DNA from: Acidobacteriota bacterium
Lineage (GTDB): Bacteria; Acidobacteriota; Thermoanaerobaculia; Multivoradales; JAHEKO01
Direction of reading: 5' to 3'
NCBI GenBank assembly: GCA_027296385.1
Contig: JAPUJD010000086.1
Coordinates: 1 to 9,318, forward strand
DNA length: 9,318 bases
How positions within the stretch are numbered: position 1 is the first letter of the stretch; every line of letters starts with the position of its first letter. The notes below the pieces were generated by a model. That model ran no database searches and had not been told where the DNA came from. It was given only the letters and a program-made list of their open reading frames with translations. Both the position numbers and the translations under genes were made by a program. Positions 1-6,513 of this stretch are shown here, one piece after another.

Positions 1-186
1 TCGGACGGCCACGGTCTGAGCACCCGGCGACCGGAGCTCGCCGAGGTGAGCGACCGTCTGGCGGCGCGCTACGGCAAGACCACGGCCCGCGTCTGCCTGC
101 ACGACAACCCGAGCGCGATCCTGGCCGACGCATCGCCGAGCCTGCCGCCACTCGAACCGCGCAAGCGCTTGTGGCCCTGGGGCTAG
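1..186 (+). CDS. PHP-type tyrosine-protein phosphatase (CpsB/YwqE-like), C-terminal fragment
   Basis: The frame is open from the first base and ends at TAG 184-186, giving the last 61 residues of a protein that begins outside the window. It starts SDGHGLSTRRPEL and continues to DNPSAIL about 40 residues later. This matches the end of CpsB/CapC/YwqE manganese-dependent phosphotyrosine phosphatases, where an SDAH-type metal-binding segment is followed by a helix and a final (E/D)NP..IL motif. The motif here is SDGH, which keeps the Asp and His. Known members dephosphorylate tyrosine autokinases that control capsule or exopolysaccharide export, so a polysaccharide locus may lie upstream. A short proline- and arginine-rich tail (PLEPRKRLWPWG) follows the domain. 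The gene converges on purN with a 53-bp gap and no convincing terminator. Other PHP-domain hydrolases cannot be excluded because the N-terminal metal ligands are not visible. Confidence 0.7.
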   Translation, partial: SDGHGLSTRRPELAEVSDRLAARYGKTTARVCLHDNPSAILADASPSLPPLEPRKRLWPWG

Positions 187-239
187 ACGGCCTTCCTCGC
201 CCCGATTCGTCGCGGCCGGAGTGGGGTGGCGCAGGCTGG

Positions 240-842
240 CTAGAAGCGAACCCGGCGACCGTCGACTGACCAGCTCTCGGTGAGGAGGCGACGCAGAGCC
301 AGCGGATACGCGCGGTGCTCCTGCGCGAGAATTCTCGCCGACAGCGCCTCTTGCGTATCGTCGGGTTCGACCGGCACGACACGCTGGACGACGATGGGAC
401 CGTGATCGAGCTCCTCGTCGACCAGATGCACAGTACAGCCCGTGATCGCGACACCGTAGTCGAGCGCCTGACGCTGAGCCTGCAGGCCTGGGAATGCGGG
501 CAAGAGGCTCGGATGGATGTTCAGGATGCGCTCGGGGAAAGCGCGAACAAAGGTCGAGGTCAGGAGCCGCATGTAGCCCGCCAGGCAGACCCATTCGGCT
601 CCCGCCGCGGTGAGAGCGGCCACCACCTTGCGGTCGTGAGCCTCGTGAGACGACTCGGCGCGATGCGGTATACAGACCGCCTCGAGACCCCGCTCGCGCG
701 CCTTCTCGAGCCCTGGCGTGCCCGGTGCGTTGGAGAGGACCAGGACGATCTCAGCCGGCAACTTCCGTCGCTCGATGGCGGCATGGAGAGCGAGAAAGTT
801 ACTGCCTCGCCCGGAAAGAAGGATCGCGACCGGCGTCGGCAT
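240..842 (-). CDS. purN: Phosphoribosylglycinamide formyltransferase PurN (folate-dependent GART)
   Basis: This 200-residue cytoplasmic protein has the normal PurN length. PurN transfers a formyl group from 10-formyltetrahydrofolate to GAR, giving FGAR, the third step of IMP synthesis. The phosphate-binding loop LLSGRGSNF lies at residues 8-16 and LAGYMRLL at 88-95. The catalytic segment NIHPSLLPAFPGL at 108-120 supplies Asn108 and His110. The segment CTVHLVDEELDHGP at 136-149 supplies His139 and the catalytic Asp146. The ATG at 842-840 begins exactly at the conserved N-terminus and shares one base with the purM stop (TGATG), so translation is probably coupled to purM. The frame runs open much further upstream, but only as a shadow of purM. 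No strong ribosome binding site is present; an 8-bp hairpin sits 4 nt upstream of the ATG. It is the last gene of the purF-purM-purN operon. Confidence 0.97.
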   Translation of the reverse strand: MPTPVAILLSGRGSNFLALHAAIERRKLPAEIVLVLSNAPGTPGLEKARERGLEAVCIPHRAESSHEAHDRKVVAALTAAGAEWVCLAGYMRLLTSTFVRAFPERILNIHPSLLPAFPGLQAQRQALDYGVAITGCTVHLVDEELDHGPIVVQRVVPVEPDDTQEALSARILAQEHRAYPLALRRLLTESWSVDGRRVRF

Positions 843-1927
843 CAGTCGTCGAAGAGATCCGCTTCGACGGCACCGGTGGCCGGCGGCGGAAAGTCGTAGA
901 CCACTCCGGTGCCGCCCTCTTGCACCGTGCCGATGGGCGCCGGCTTGCTCCCCGCCGCGGCCAGTGCCGGCATCATTTCTCCGGCCGCGGCAGGATCGAT
1001 CACCAGCACCATGCCGATGCCCATGTTGAAGACCCGCAGCATCTCCTCGGTCTCCACCTTCCCGTGCTCTTGGAGAAGGTAGAAGACCTCCGGAATCTCC
1101 CATGCGCCGACCTTGATCTCCGCCCGCGTCCTCTTCGGCAGCACCCGCGGCACATTGTCGGTCAGCCCGCCCCCGGTAACGTGGGCCAGGGCATGAAGTC
1201 GCTCGTCGGCAAGCCAGGGCTCCACGGCCGCCAAGTACGAGAGGTGAGGCGCGAGCAGGAGCTCTCCTACCGTCTCGCGAGTCTGGGCGCCGGGCACGCG
1301 GTCACCGACGCCGAGTCCGAGGACGTCGAAGAACACTTTGCGCGCCAGGGAGTAGCCATTGGTGTGCAGGCCCGCCGAGGGCAGCCCCAAAATCAGGTCA
1401 CCCGCCCGGACGCGGGAGCCGTCGATCACTCGCGGACGATCCACGAGGCCGACGATGAAGCCCGCCAACTCGTAGTCGCCCGGCTGATAGAAGCCGGGCA
1501 TTTCCGCCGTCTCGCCGCCGAGCAAAGCGCAGCCGTTCGCCTCGCAGCCGGTCGCCACGCCGCCGATCAGTTGCTCCATCTCGGCCGGATCGAGCACGCC
1601 GGCGCCCACGTAGTCGAGAAAAAAGAGCGGCCGTGCGCCCTGGACCAGGATGTCGTTGACGCAGTGGTTGACGAGGTCGCGGCCGACGGTCGAGTAGTCG
1701 CCGGCCAGGCGCGCCACCATCAACTTGGTGCCGACGCCGTCGGCCGAGGCGACGAGCACCGGCTCCTCCAGCCCCGTGAGGTCGGGCCGGAAGAGCCCGC
1801 CGAAGCTCCCGAGCTCAGAGAGAACCCCGGGGGTGAAAGTCGAGCGCACCCTCTTCTTGATCCGCGCCAACGCCTCGTCTTGGGCGTCGATGTCGACGCC
1901 TGCGGCGCGGTAGGCGGACTCGGTCAA
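842..1927 (-). CDS. purM: Phosphoribosylformylglycinamidine cyclo-ligase PurM (AIR synthetase)
   Basis: This 361-residue cytoplasmic enzyme converts FGAM to AIR with ATP, the fifth step of purine synthesis. Visible family motifs are SADGVGTK (residues 61-68), VNHCVNDILVQGARPLFFLD (about 86-105), the GGETAEMPG loop (137-145), PSAGLHTNGYSLAR (183-196) and, in the second half, HVTGGGLTDNVPRVLP. The chosen start is TTG at 1927-1925, giving MTESAYRAAGVD, the usual PurM beginning. It overlaps the purF TGA as TTGA, and AGGAG lies 14 nt upstream, inside purF. No ATG or GTG fits as well: the frame stays open upstream to about 2176, but that part is arginine-rich, unlike PurM, and is a shadow of purF. 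The length is slightly above the common 345-350 residues. It is the middle gene of an overlapping operon with no room for separate promoters. Confidence 0.97.
   Translation of the reverse strand: MTESAYRAAGVDIDAQDEALARIKKRVRSTFTPGVLSELGSFGGLFRPDLTGLEEPVLVASADGVGTKLMVARLAGDYSTVGRDLVNHCVNDILVQGARPLFFLDYVGAGVLDPAEMEQLIGGVATGCEANGCALLGGETAEMPGFYQPGDYELAGFIVGLVDRPRVIDGSRVRAGDLILGLPSAGLHTNGYSLARKVFFDVLGLGVGDRVPGAQTRETVGELLLAPHLSYLAAVEPWLADERLHALAHVTGGGLTDNVPRVLPKRTRAEIKVGAWEIPEVFYLLQEHGKVETEEMLRVFNMGIGMVLVIDPAAAGEMMPALAAAGSKPAPIGTVQEGGTGVVYDFPPPATGAVEADLFDD
847..869 (-). repeat. 8-bp perfect inverted repeat (hairpin) just upstream of the purN start
   Basis: On the plus strand, CGTCGAAG (847-854) is followed by a 7-nt loop and CTTCGACG (862-869), a perfect inverted repeat. 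In the purFMN transcript it would form a stem ending 4 nt before the purN ATG, inside the last codons of purM. It is not followed by a U-tract, so it does not look like an intrinsic terminator. It could reduce ribosome loading on purN unless purM is being translated, or it could be chance in a GC-rich coding sequence (codons for VEADLFDD). Confidence 0.45.
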
Positions 1928-3318
1928 GGCGCGGCTTCTTTCTCCTGCGCGAAGAGCTCCGCCTGACGCCGGTCTTCCGAGCCCACGGGCTCGGGATACT
2001 CGCTGGTCCAGCAGGCGGTGCAGTAGCCCTTGTCTTCGCTGGTGAGCGACGCCTTCATGCCGTCGAGCGACAGAAAGCCGAGGCTGTCGGCGTCGACGAA
2101 GTCGCAGATCTCCTCGATCGAGTTGTTGGCGCCGATCAGCTCCTCGTGCGTCGGCATGTCGATGCCGTAGTAGCACGGCGAGACGATCGGCGGGCAGGAG
2201 ATCCGCATATGGACCTCTCGCGCCCCGCCGTCGCGCACCATCTTGACGATCTTCGGCGACGTCGTGCCGCGCACGATCGAATCATCGACCAGCACCACGC
2301 GCTTCCCCTCGATGAGCTGGCGCACGGGGTTGAGTTTGACCTTCACCCCGAAGTGACGGATGGACTGCTTGGGCTCGATGAAGGTGCGGCCGACGTAGTG
2401 GTTGCGGATCAGGCCAAACTCGAGCGGCAGGCCGGATTCACGGGCGTAGCCCAAGGCGGAGAACAGACCGCTGTCGGGCACCGGCACCACGATGTCGGCG
2501 TCGGCCGGAGCCTCGCGGGCCAGCCGCGCCCCCATCGCCAGCCGGGCCTGCGATACCGAGTCGCCGAAGACCACGCTGTCGGGCCGGGCGAAATAGACCA
2601 GCTCGAAGAGGCAACGCGCCGGCTTCTGAGTGCGCTCGATGCGGTAGCTCTCGAGCTCGCCACCGCGCGCCACCACGACCTCGCCGGGCTCGAGCTCTCG
2701 CACCGGGCGCGCCCCGAGTAGGTCGAAGGCGCAGCTCTCCGAGGCGAAGCAAGCGGCGCCCTCCAGCTCACCCAGGATCAGAGGACGGAAACCGAAGGGA
2801 TCACGCGCCGCGATCACCGCCTCCGGGGTCAGCAGGATCAGCGAGTAGGCGCCGCGCACCCGCTGCAAGGCGACCATCAGCGAATCGACCAGGTCCCGGC
2901 GCGGATTGCGTGCCATCAGATGGAGGATGACCTCGGTGTCACTCGAGGTCTGGAAGATCGAGCCGCTGCGCTCGAGCCGCCGGCGCTCGGCTACCGCATT
3001 GACCAGATTGCCGTTGTGGACAACCGCGATCGGTCCCATCGAGGTGTTGACGACGATCGGTTGCGCATTGTCGAGCACGCTCGTACCCGAGGTCGAGTAG
3101 CGCGTGTGCCCTAGGGCGCGCACTCCCGGCAGACGGTCCAAGGTCTCCTCGTCGAAGACGTCGGCGATCTGCCCCATGCCGCGCTCGACCCGTAGCGCGT
3201 CGCCATCCCAGGAGACGATGCCGGAGCTCTCCTGCCCGCGGTGCTGCAGGGCGTAGAGCCCGAGATAGGTGAAATTCGCCGCGTCGGCGTGGCCTTCAAT
3301 TCCGAAGATGCCGCACAT
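1924..3318 (-). CDS. purF: Amidophosphoribosyltransferase PurF, [4Fe-4S] type
   Basis: This 464-residue protein catalyses the committed first step, PRPP plus glutamine to 5-phosphoribosylamine. It has an N-terminal Ntn-type glutaminase (residues 2 to about 230) and a phosphoribosyltransferase domain. Cys2 follows the initiator Met (MCGIFGIEG) and becomes the nucleophile after Met removal. RGQESSGIVS (28-37), GHTRYSTSG (70-78) and HNGNLVN (101-107) are glutaminase motifs. VVLVDDSIVRGTTS (341-354) is the PRPP loop. Cysteines 236, 382, 433 and 436 match the four iron-sulfur ligands of the Bacillus subtilis enzyme, including the final CTAC. An oxygen-labile cluster is therefore expected; this is inferred from alignment by memory. 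The ATG at 3318-3316 is preferred because it places Cys at position 2, with GGGAG 12 nt upstream. An in-frame TTG at 3348 would add a ten-residue leader. It is the first gene of the purF-purM-purN operon. Confidence 0.97.
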   Translation of the reverse strand: MCGIFGIEGHADAANFTYLGLYALQHRGQESSGIVSWDGDALRVERGMGQIADVFDEETLDRLPGVRALGHTRYSTSGTSVLDNAQPIVVNTSMGPIAVVHNGNLVNAVAERRRLERSGSIFQTSSDTEVILHLMARNPRRDLVDSLMVALQRVRGAYSLILLTPEAVIAARDPFGFRPLILGELEGAACFASESCAFDLLGARPVRELEPGEVVVARGGELESYRIERTQKPARCLFELVYFARPDSVVFGDSVSQARLAMGARLAREAPADADIVVPVPDSGLFSALGYARESGLPLEFGLIRNHYVGRTFIEPKQSIRHFGVKVKLNPVRQLIEGKRVVLVDDSIVRGTTSPKIVKMVRDGGAREVHMRISCPPIVSPCYYGIDMPTHEELIGANNSIEEICDFVDADSLGFLSLDGMKASLTSEDKGYCTACWTSEYPEPVGSEDRRQAELFAQEKEAAP

Positions 3319-3347
3319 CGTTGGATTTCGCTCCCGGCTGAGAGGCA

Positions 3348-3376
3348 ATTATGGTCTTTGTCGCGCTGGGAATCCA
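3348..3376 (-). promoter_or_regulatory. Candidate sigma-70-type promoter for purF-purM-purN
   Basis: Read on the minus strand, CATAAT (3353-3348) matches five of six bases of the -10 consensus. TGGATT (3376-3371) lies 17 bp upstream as a weak -35. Transcription would begin near 3341, leaving a leader of about 22 nt that keeps the GGGAG at 3335-3331 and the ATG at 3318. The in-frame TTG at 3348 would fall inside the -10 box, which supports the ATG as the purF start. The prediction is by eye only. Confidence 0.4.
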
Positions 3377-3378
3377 GC
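3365..3378. repeat. Small inverted repeat overlapping the candidate purF -35
   Basis: GCTGG (3365-3369) and CCAGC (3374-3378) are perfect inverted arms separated by GAAT. The element covers part of the spacer and the -35 position of the candidate purF promoter. It could be an operator half-site pair, but five-base arms are common by chance in GC-rich DNA. Confidence 0.25.
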
Positions 3379-3437
3379 CGCCGAGTCGCTGGCGTCAGGA
3401 GAGGCACCCATCGCGAGCGCGGACGCGACTTCCAATG

Positions 3438-3443
3438 TAGAAT
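3438..3443 (+). promoter_or_regulatory. Candidate -10 box for purL-purQ
   Basis: TAGAAT matches five of six -10 positions and lies 52 bp before the purL ATG. It is one of the few AT-rich patches in the region. No good -35 is found 16-18 bp upstream, where the sequence is GC-rich and unlike TTGACA. This is a weak prediction. Confidence 0.3.
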
Positions 3444-3495
3444 CGCCGCGCCGACCCGGTCTGGCCGCCCGGAATCCGCGTCGCACGCTCGTCTG

Positions 3496-6400
3496 ATGAT
3501 CCACCGGATCGAAATCGCCGTTCGCCGGGGTCTGTCCGATGCCCGCGCAGAGCACGCGGCGCACCAGATTCGCGAGTTCCTTCACCAGCCGGTAACCGCC
3601 GTCCGCACCCGCGACGTCTACCACGTCGAGGCCGATCTCACGGCCGACGAGATCAGCCGGATGGTGGCGGAGCTCACCGATCCGGTCCTCCAGACGGGCG
3701 CCGTCGGACGGCTCGATGACGGCCCCTTCGACATCGCGATCGCCGTTGCCTACAAGCCTGGCGTCGCCGACCCGGTCGGCAAGAGCGCCCTGGTCGCGAT
3801 CGAAGACACCCTGGGGCGCAAGCTCGAAGAGGGCAGCGCCGTCTACACGTCGGTCCTCTACCTGCTCGACGGGGTCGACGAGCAGCAGGGGCGAAGGATC
3901 GCGCGCGATCTACTCGCCAACGCCGTCGTCCAGGACACGCGGGTCGAAACCCACGACGAATGGAGGGCAGCGCCACCGAGCCTGGAGGTCCCCAGGGTCG
4001 AGGCCGGACCCCGGCCGGCGGTGCGCATGGTGGATCTCTCCGGCACCGATGCGCAGCTCGAGCACCTCAGCCAAGAGGGCTTGCTCGCTCTTTCGTTGGA
4101 CGAAATGCGAGCCATCCGCGACCACTTCGAGCGCGCCGGCGACGATCCGCGACGCCGGGCAGCAGGTCTAGCGGCGTCGCCCACCGACGTCGAGCTCGAG
4201 TGCCTGGCGCAGACCTGGAGCGAGCACTGCAAGCACAAGATCTTCAACGCCACCATCGACTACCACGACGGCGAGGGTGAGCCGCAGCGCATCGATTCGC
4301 TGTTCAAGTCCTACATCCAGCGGGTCACCGAGGAGATCCACCAGGAGCTCACCGCCACCGACGATGGCTCCTGGCTGGTTTCGGTCTTCCACGACAACGC
4401 CGGCGTGGTCGCTTTCGACGACAGCGTGCACCTGGTCTACAAGGTCGAGACCCACAACTCGCCCTCAGCCCTCGATCCCTACGGCGGCGCCATCACCGGC
4501 ATCGTGGGCGTCAACCGCGACCCCTTCGGCACCGGCCGCGGCGCGGCTCTCCTGTCCAACACCTGGGGTTACTGTTTTGCCTCCCCCTTCTTCGACGGCG
4601 AGCTGCCGCCCGGCCTCCTGCATCCGAAGCGGGTGCGCGACGGAGTGCATCGCGGGGTCATCGACGGCGGCAACCAAAGCGGCATCCCCTACGGTCGCGG
4701 GTGGGAGATCTTCGACTCGCGTTACCTCGGCAAGCCGTTGGTCTTCTGCGGCACAGTCGGCGTGCTGCCGGTGACGATAGCCGGCAGCGCCGGTGAGGAG
4801 AAGGCCGCACTACCCGGGGACGCGATCGTGATGGTCGGCGGGCGCATCGGTGCCGACGGCATCCACGGCGCCACCTTCTCGTCGGCCGCTCTCGATGAAG
4901 CCTCGCCCTCTCAGGCGGTGCAGATTGGCGACCCGATCACCCAGAAGATGATGTTCGACTTCCTCCTCGAGGCCCGCGACCAGGGGCTCTACAACGCCAT
5001 CACCGACAACGGCGCGGGCGGCCTCTCGTCGTCGGTCGGGGAGATGGCCGAGGGGCCGGGCGGCGCGCGGCTCGATCTCGAGCGGGCACCGCTCAAGTAC
5101 GCTGGTCTCGCTCCCTGGGAGATCTTGCTCTCCGAGGCTCAGGAGCGCATGACGCTGGCGGTGCCACCCGACAAGCTCGGCGCCTTCCTGGAGCTGGCGG
5201 CCCGGCGCGACGTCGAGGCTACCGTGCTTGGGCTTTTCACCGACGAAGGCTGGCTCGAAGTGACCTACGGAGCCGAAACAGTCGCCCTGCTGTCGATGGA
5301 GTTCCTCCACGAGGGCAACCCCGAGATGCACCTTACCGCGCGCTGGCAGCGGCCGAGCTTCCCCGAGCCCACCGCGCGGCCGAGCGATCACTCCGAGACG
5401 CTCCTCGACCTCGTCGGACGCCTCAACCTGGCGAGCAACGAGAACAAGGCGCGGCACTACGACCACGAGGTGAAGGGCCTGACGGTGGTCAAGCCGTGGG
5501 TCGGTGAGAAGGGCGACGTGACGGCGGAGGCCACGGTGTTCCTGGCTCATCACCGCAGCTTGCGCGGCTACGTCCTGTCCGAGGGCATCAACCCCTTTCT
5601 CTCCGACCTCGACACCTTCGCCATGGCCGCTGGGGCCGTCGATGAAGCCGTCCGGCGGCAGCTCTGCGCCGGGGCCCGTCTCGATCGCATCGCGGCGCTC
5701 GACAACTTTTGCTGGCCCGACCCCGTGCTTTCGGCCCAGACACCGGACGCCGAGTACAAGCTCGCCCAGCTCGTGCGCGCCTGCCGTGGCCTCTTCGCCG
5801 CCTGCCGGGCGTACGGCGTGCCGCTGATCTCGGGCAAGGACTCGATGAAGAACGATGCGATCATGGGCGGGGTGAGGATTAGCGTGCCTCCGACTCTACT
5901 GGTGTCCGCGATCGGCCAGATCGACGACGTTCGTCAAGCGATCACCGTCGACTTCAAGACCGCGGGCGACGCTCTCTTCGTGCTCGGTGCGACGAAGGCC
6001 GAGACCGGCGGCAGTGAGTACTTCCGCTACCTCGGCGAGCGCGCGGGGCTGACCGGGGAGGCCGGCGCTCCGACCCCCTACGTGGGCAACGCCGTACCGA
6101 AGGTCGATCTCGACACCGCGCTGGCGCTCTACCGTGCTTTCGCCAGCGCCGTGGCCGCCGGCTGGGTGCGCTCCGCCGCCACCCCCGCCAAGGGTGGCCT
6201 CGGCATGGCTCTCGCTCGATCGGCCATGGCCGGCCGGCTCGGCGCCGAGCTCGATCTCGGGCGGTTGCCGGCCGCGGCTGATCTGGCAATCGACGACCTG
6301 CTCTTCGCCGAGTCCAACGGCCGCTTTGTCGTCACCGTGGCGCCGGCCGACGCCGAGCGTTTCGCCGAGCACTTCCAGGGCCACGCCTGTAGCCGCGTCG

Positions 6401-6513
6401 GCAGAGTCACCACCGAGCGACGTCTGATCCTGACGCGCGGCGCTACACCCGTCGTCGACGTCGAGTTGGCGACTCTGACGAAGCGCTACAAGGAGGGTCT
6501 GGCCCATGCCTGA
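3496..6513 (+). CDS. purL: Phosphoribosylformylglycinamidine synthase PurL with fused N-terminal PurS-like repeats
   Basis: This 1,005-residue cytoplasmic protein is the synthase half of FGAM synthetase; it uses ATP and ammonia from PurQ to convert FGAR to FGAM. Residues 1-75 and about 77-157 look like two successive PurS-like units; the second has PGVADPVGKSALVAIEDTLG and ends LLANAVVQDTRVET. A linker and helical stretch follow. The synthase core carries TWSEHCKHK (240-248, with the conserved catalytic-type His244), ETHNSPSALDPYGG (318 on), DGGNQSGIPYGRGWE (390 on), DNGAGGLSSSVGEMA (504-518) and, in the second AIRS-like half, LISGKDSMKND (777-787). No glutaminase domain is present. The size lies between small PurL (about 720-750) and the large E. 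coli-type enzyme (about 1,300). The ATG at 3496 fits the start of the first PurS-like unit; no clear ribosome binding site precedes it. The upstream in-frame extension lacks family likeness. Confidence 0.96.
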   Translation: MIHRIEIAVRRGLSDARAEHAAHQIREFLHQPVTAVRTRDVYHVEADLTADEISRMVAELTDPVLQTGAVGRLDDGPFDIAIAVAYKPGVADPVGKSALVAIEDTLGRKLEEGSAVYTSVLYLLDGVDEQQGRRIARDLLANAVVQDTRVETHDEWRAAPPSLEVPRVEAGPRPAVRMVDLSGTDAQLEHLSQEGLLALSLDEMRAIRDHFERAGDDPRRRAAGLAASPTDVELECLAQTWSEHCKHKIFNATIDYHDGEGEPQRIDSLFKSYIQRVTEEIHQELTATDDGSWLVSVFHDNAGVVAFDDSVHLVYKVETHNSPSALDPYGGAITGIVGVNRDPFGTGRGAALLSNTWGYCFASPFFDGELPPGLLHPKRVRDGVHRGVIDGGNQSGIPYGRGWEIFDSRYLGKPLVFCGTVGVLPVTIAGSAGEEKAALPGDAIVMVGGRIGADGIHGATFSSAALDEASPSQAVQIGDPITQKMMFDFLLEARDQGLYNAITDNGAGGLSSSVGEMAEGPGGARLDLERAPLKYAGLAPWEILLSEAQERMTLAVPPDKLGAFLELAARRDVEATVLGLFTDEGWLEVTYGAETVALLSMEFLHEGNPEMHLTARWQRPSFPEPTARPSDHSETLLDLVGRLNLASNENKARHYDHEVKGLTVVKPWVGEKGDVTAEATVFLAHHRSLRGYVLSEGINPFLSDLDTFAMAAGAVDEAVRRQLCAGARLDRIAALDNFCWPDPVLSAQTPDAEYKLAQLVRACRGLFAACRAYGVPLISGKDSMKNDAIMGGVRISVPPTLLVSAIGQIDDVRQAITVDFKTAGDALFVLGATKAETGGSEYFRYLGERAGLTGEAGAPTPYVGNAVPKVDLDTALALYRAFASAVAAGWVRSAATPAKGGLGMALARSAMAGRLGAELDLGRLPAAADLAIDDLLFAESNGRFVVTVAPADAERFAEHFQGHACSRVGRVTTERRLILTRGATPVVDVELATLTKRYKEGLAHA
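6491..6496 (+). promoter_or_regulatory. Strong ribosome binding site of purQ inside the purL end
   Basis: AGGAGG lies 9 nt before the ATG at 6506, within the last codons of purL. It is the clearest Shine-Dalgarno sequence in the window. It decides the purQ start in favour of the early ATG, despite the extra residues this adds before the conserved first beta-strand. Confidence 0.8.

Larger units (their letters stand above)
3319..3495. promoter_or_regulatory. Divergent purF / purL control region
   Basis: This 177-bp non-coding stretch lies between the back-to-back starts of purF (-) and purL (+). It must carry, or lie very near, the promoters of both purine operons. Frames through it are open on both strands, but their products are low-complexity and resemble nothing. 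It is locally more AT-rich around 3320-3360 and 3430-3443, where the candidate -10 boxes fall. I see no purine riboswitch fold and no recognisable PurR or PurBox operator. Confidence 0.75.

Noticed and set aside
187..239. Possible terminator between the phosphatase fragment and purN
   Set aside because: Only loose CCCC/GGGG complementarity is present, without a good stem or a T-tract on either strand.
725..1966. Long plus-strand open frame (413 codons) opposite purM and purN
   Set aside because: It is an antisense shadow of clear purM and purN coding sequence, with Arg-, Gly- and Ala-rich low-complexity product, as expected in high-GC DNA.
3241..3495. Upstream in-frame extension of purL
   Set aside because: It would overlap the purF coding start and add about 85 Arg-rich residues without likeness to PurL; the ATG at 3496 coincides with the PurS-like start.
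4810..5553. Minus-strand open frame (247 codons) inside purL
   Set aside because: It lies wholly opposite conserved PurL motifs, and its translation shows no domain or motif. Similar antisense frames at 5896-6645 and 6443-7264 were rejected for the same reason.
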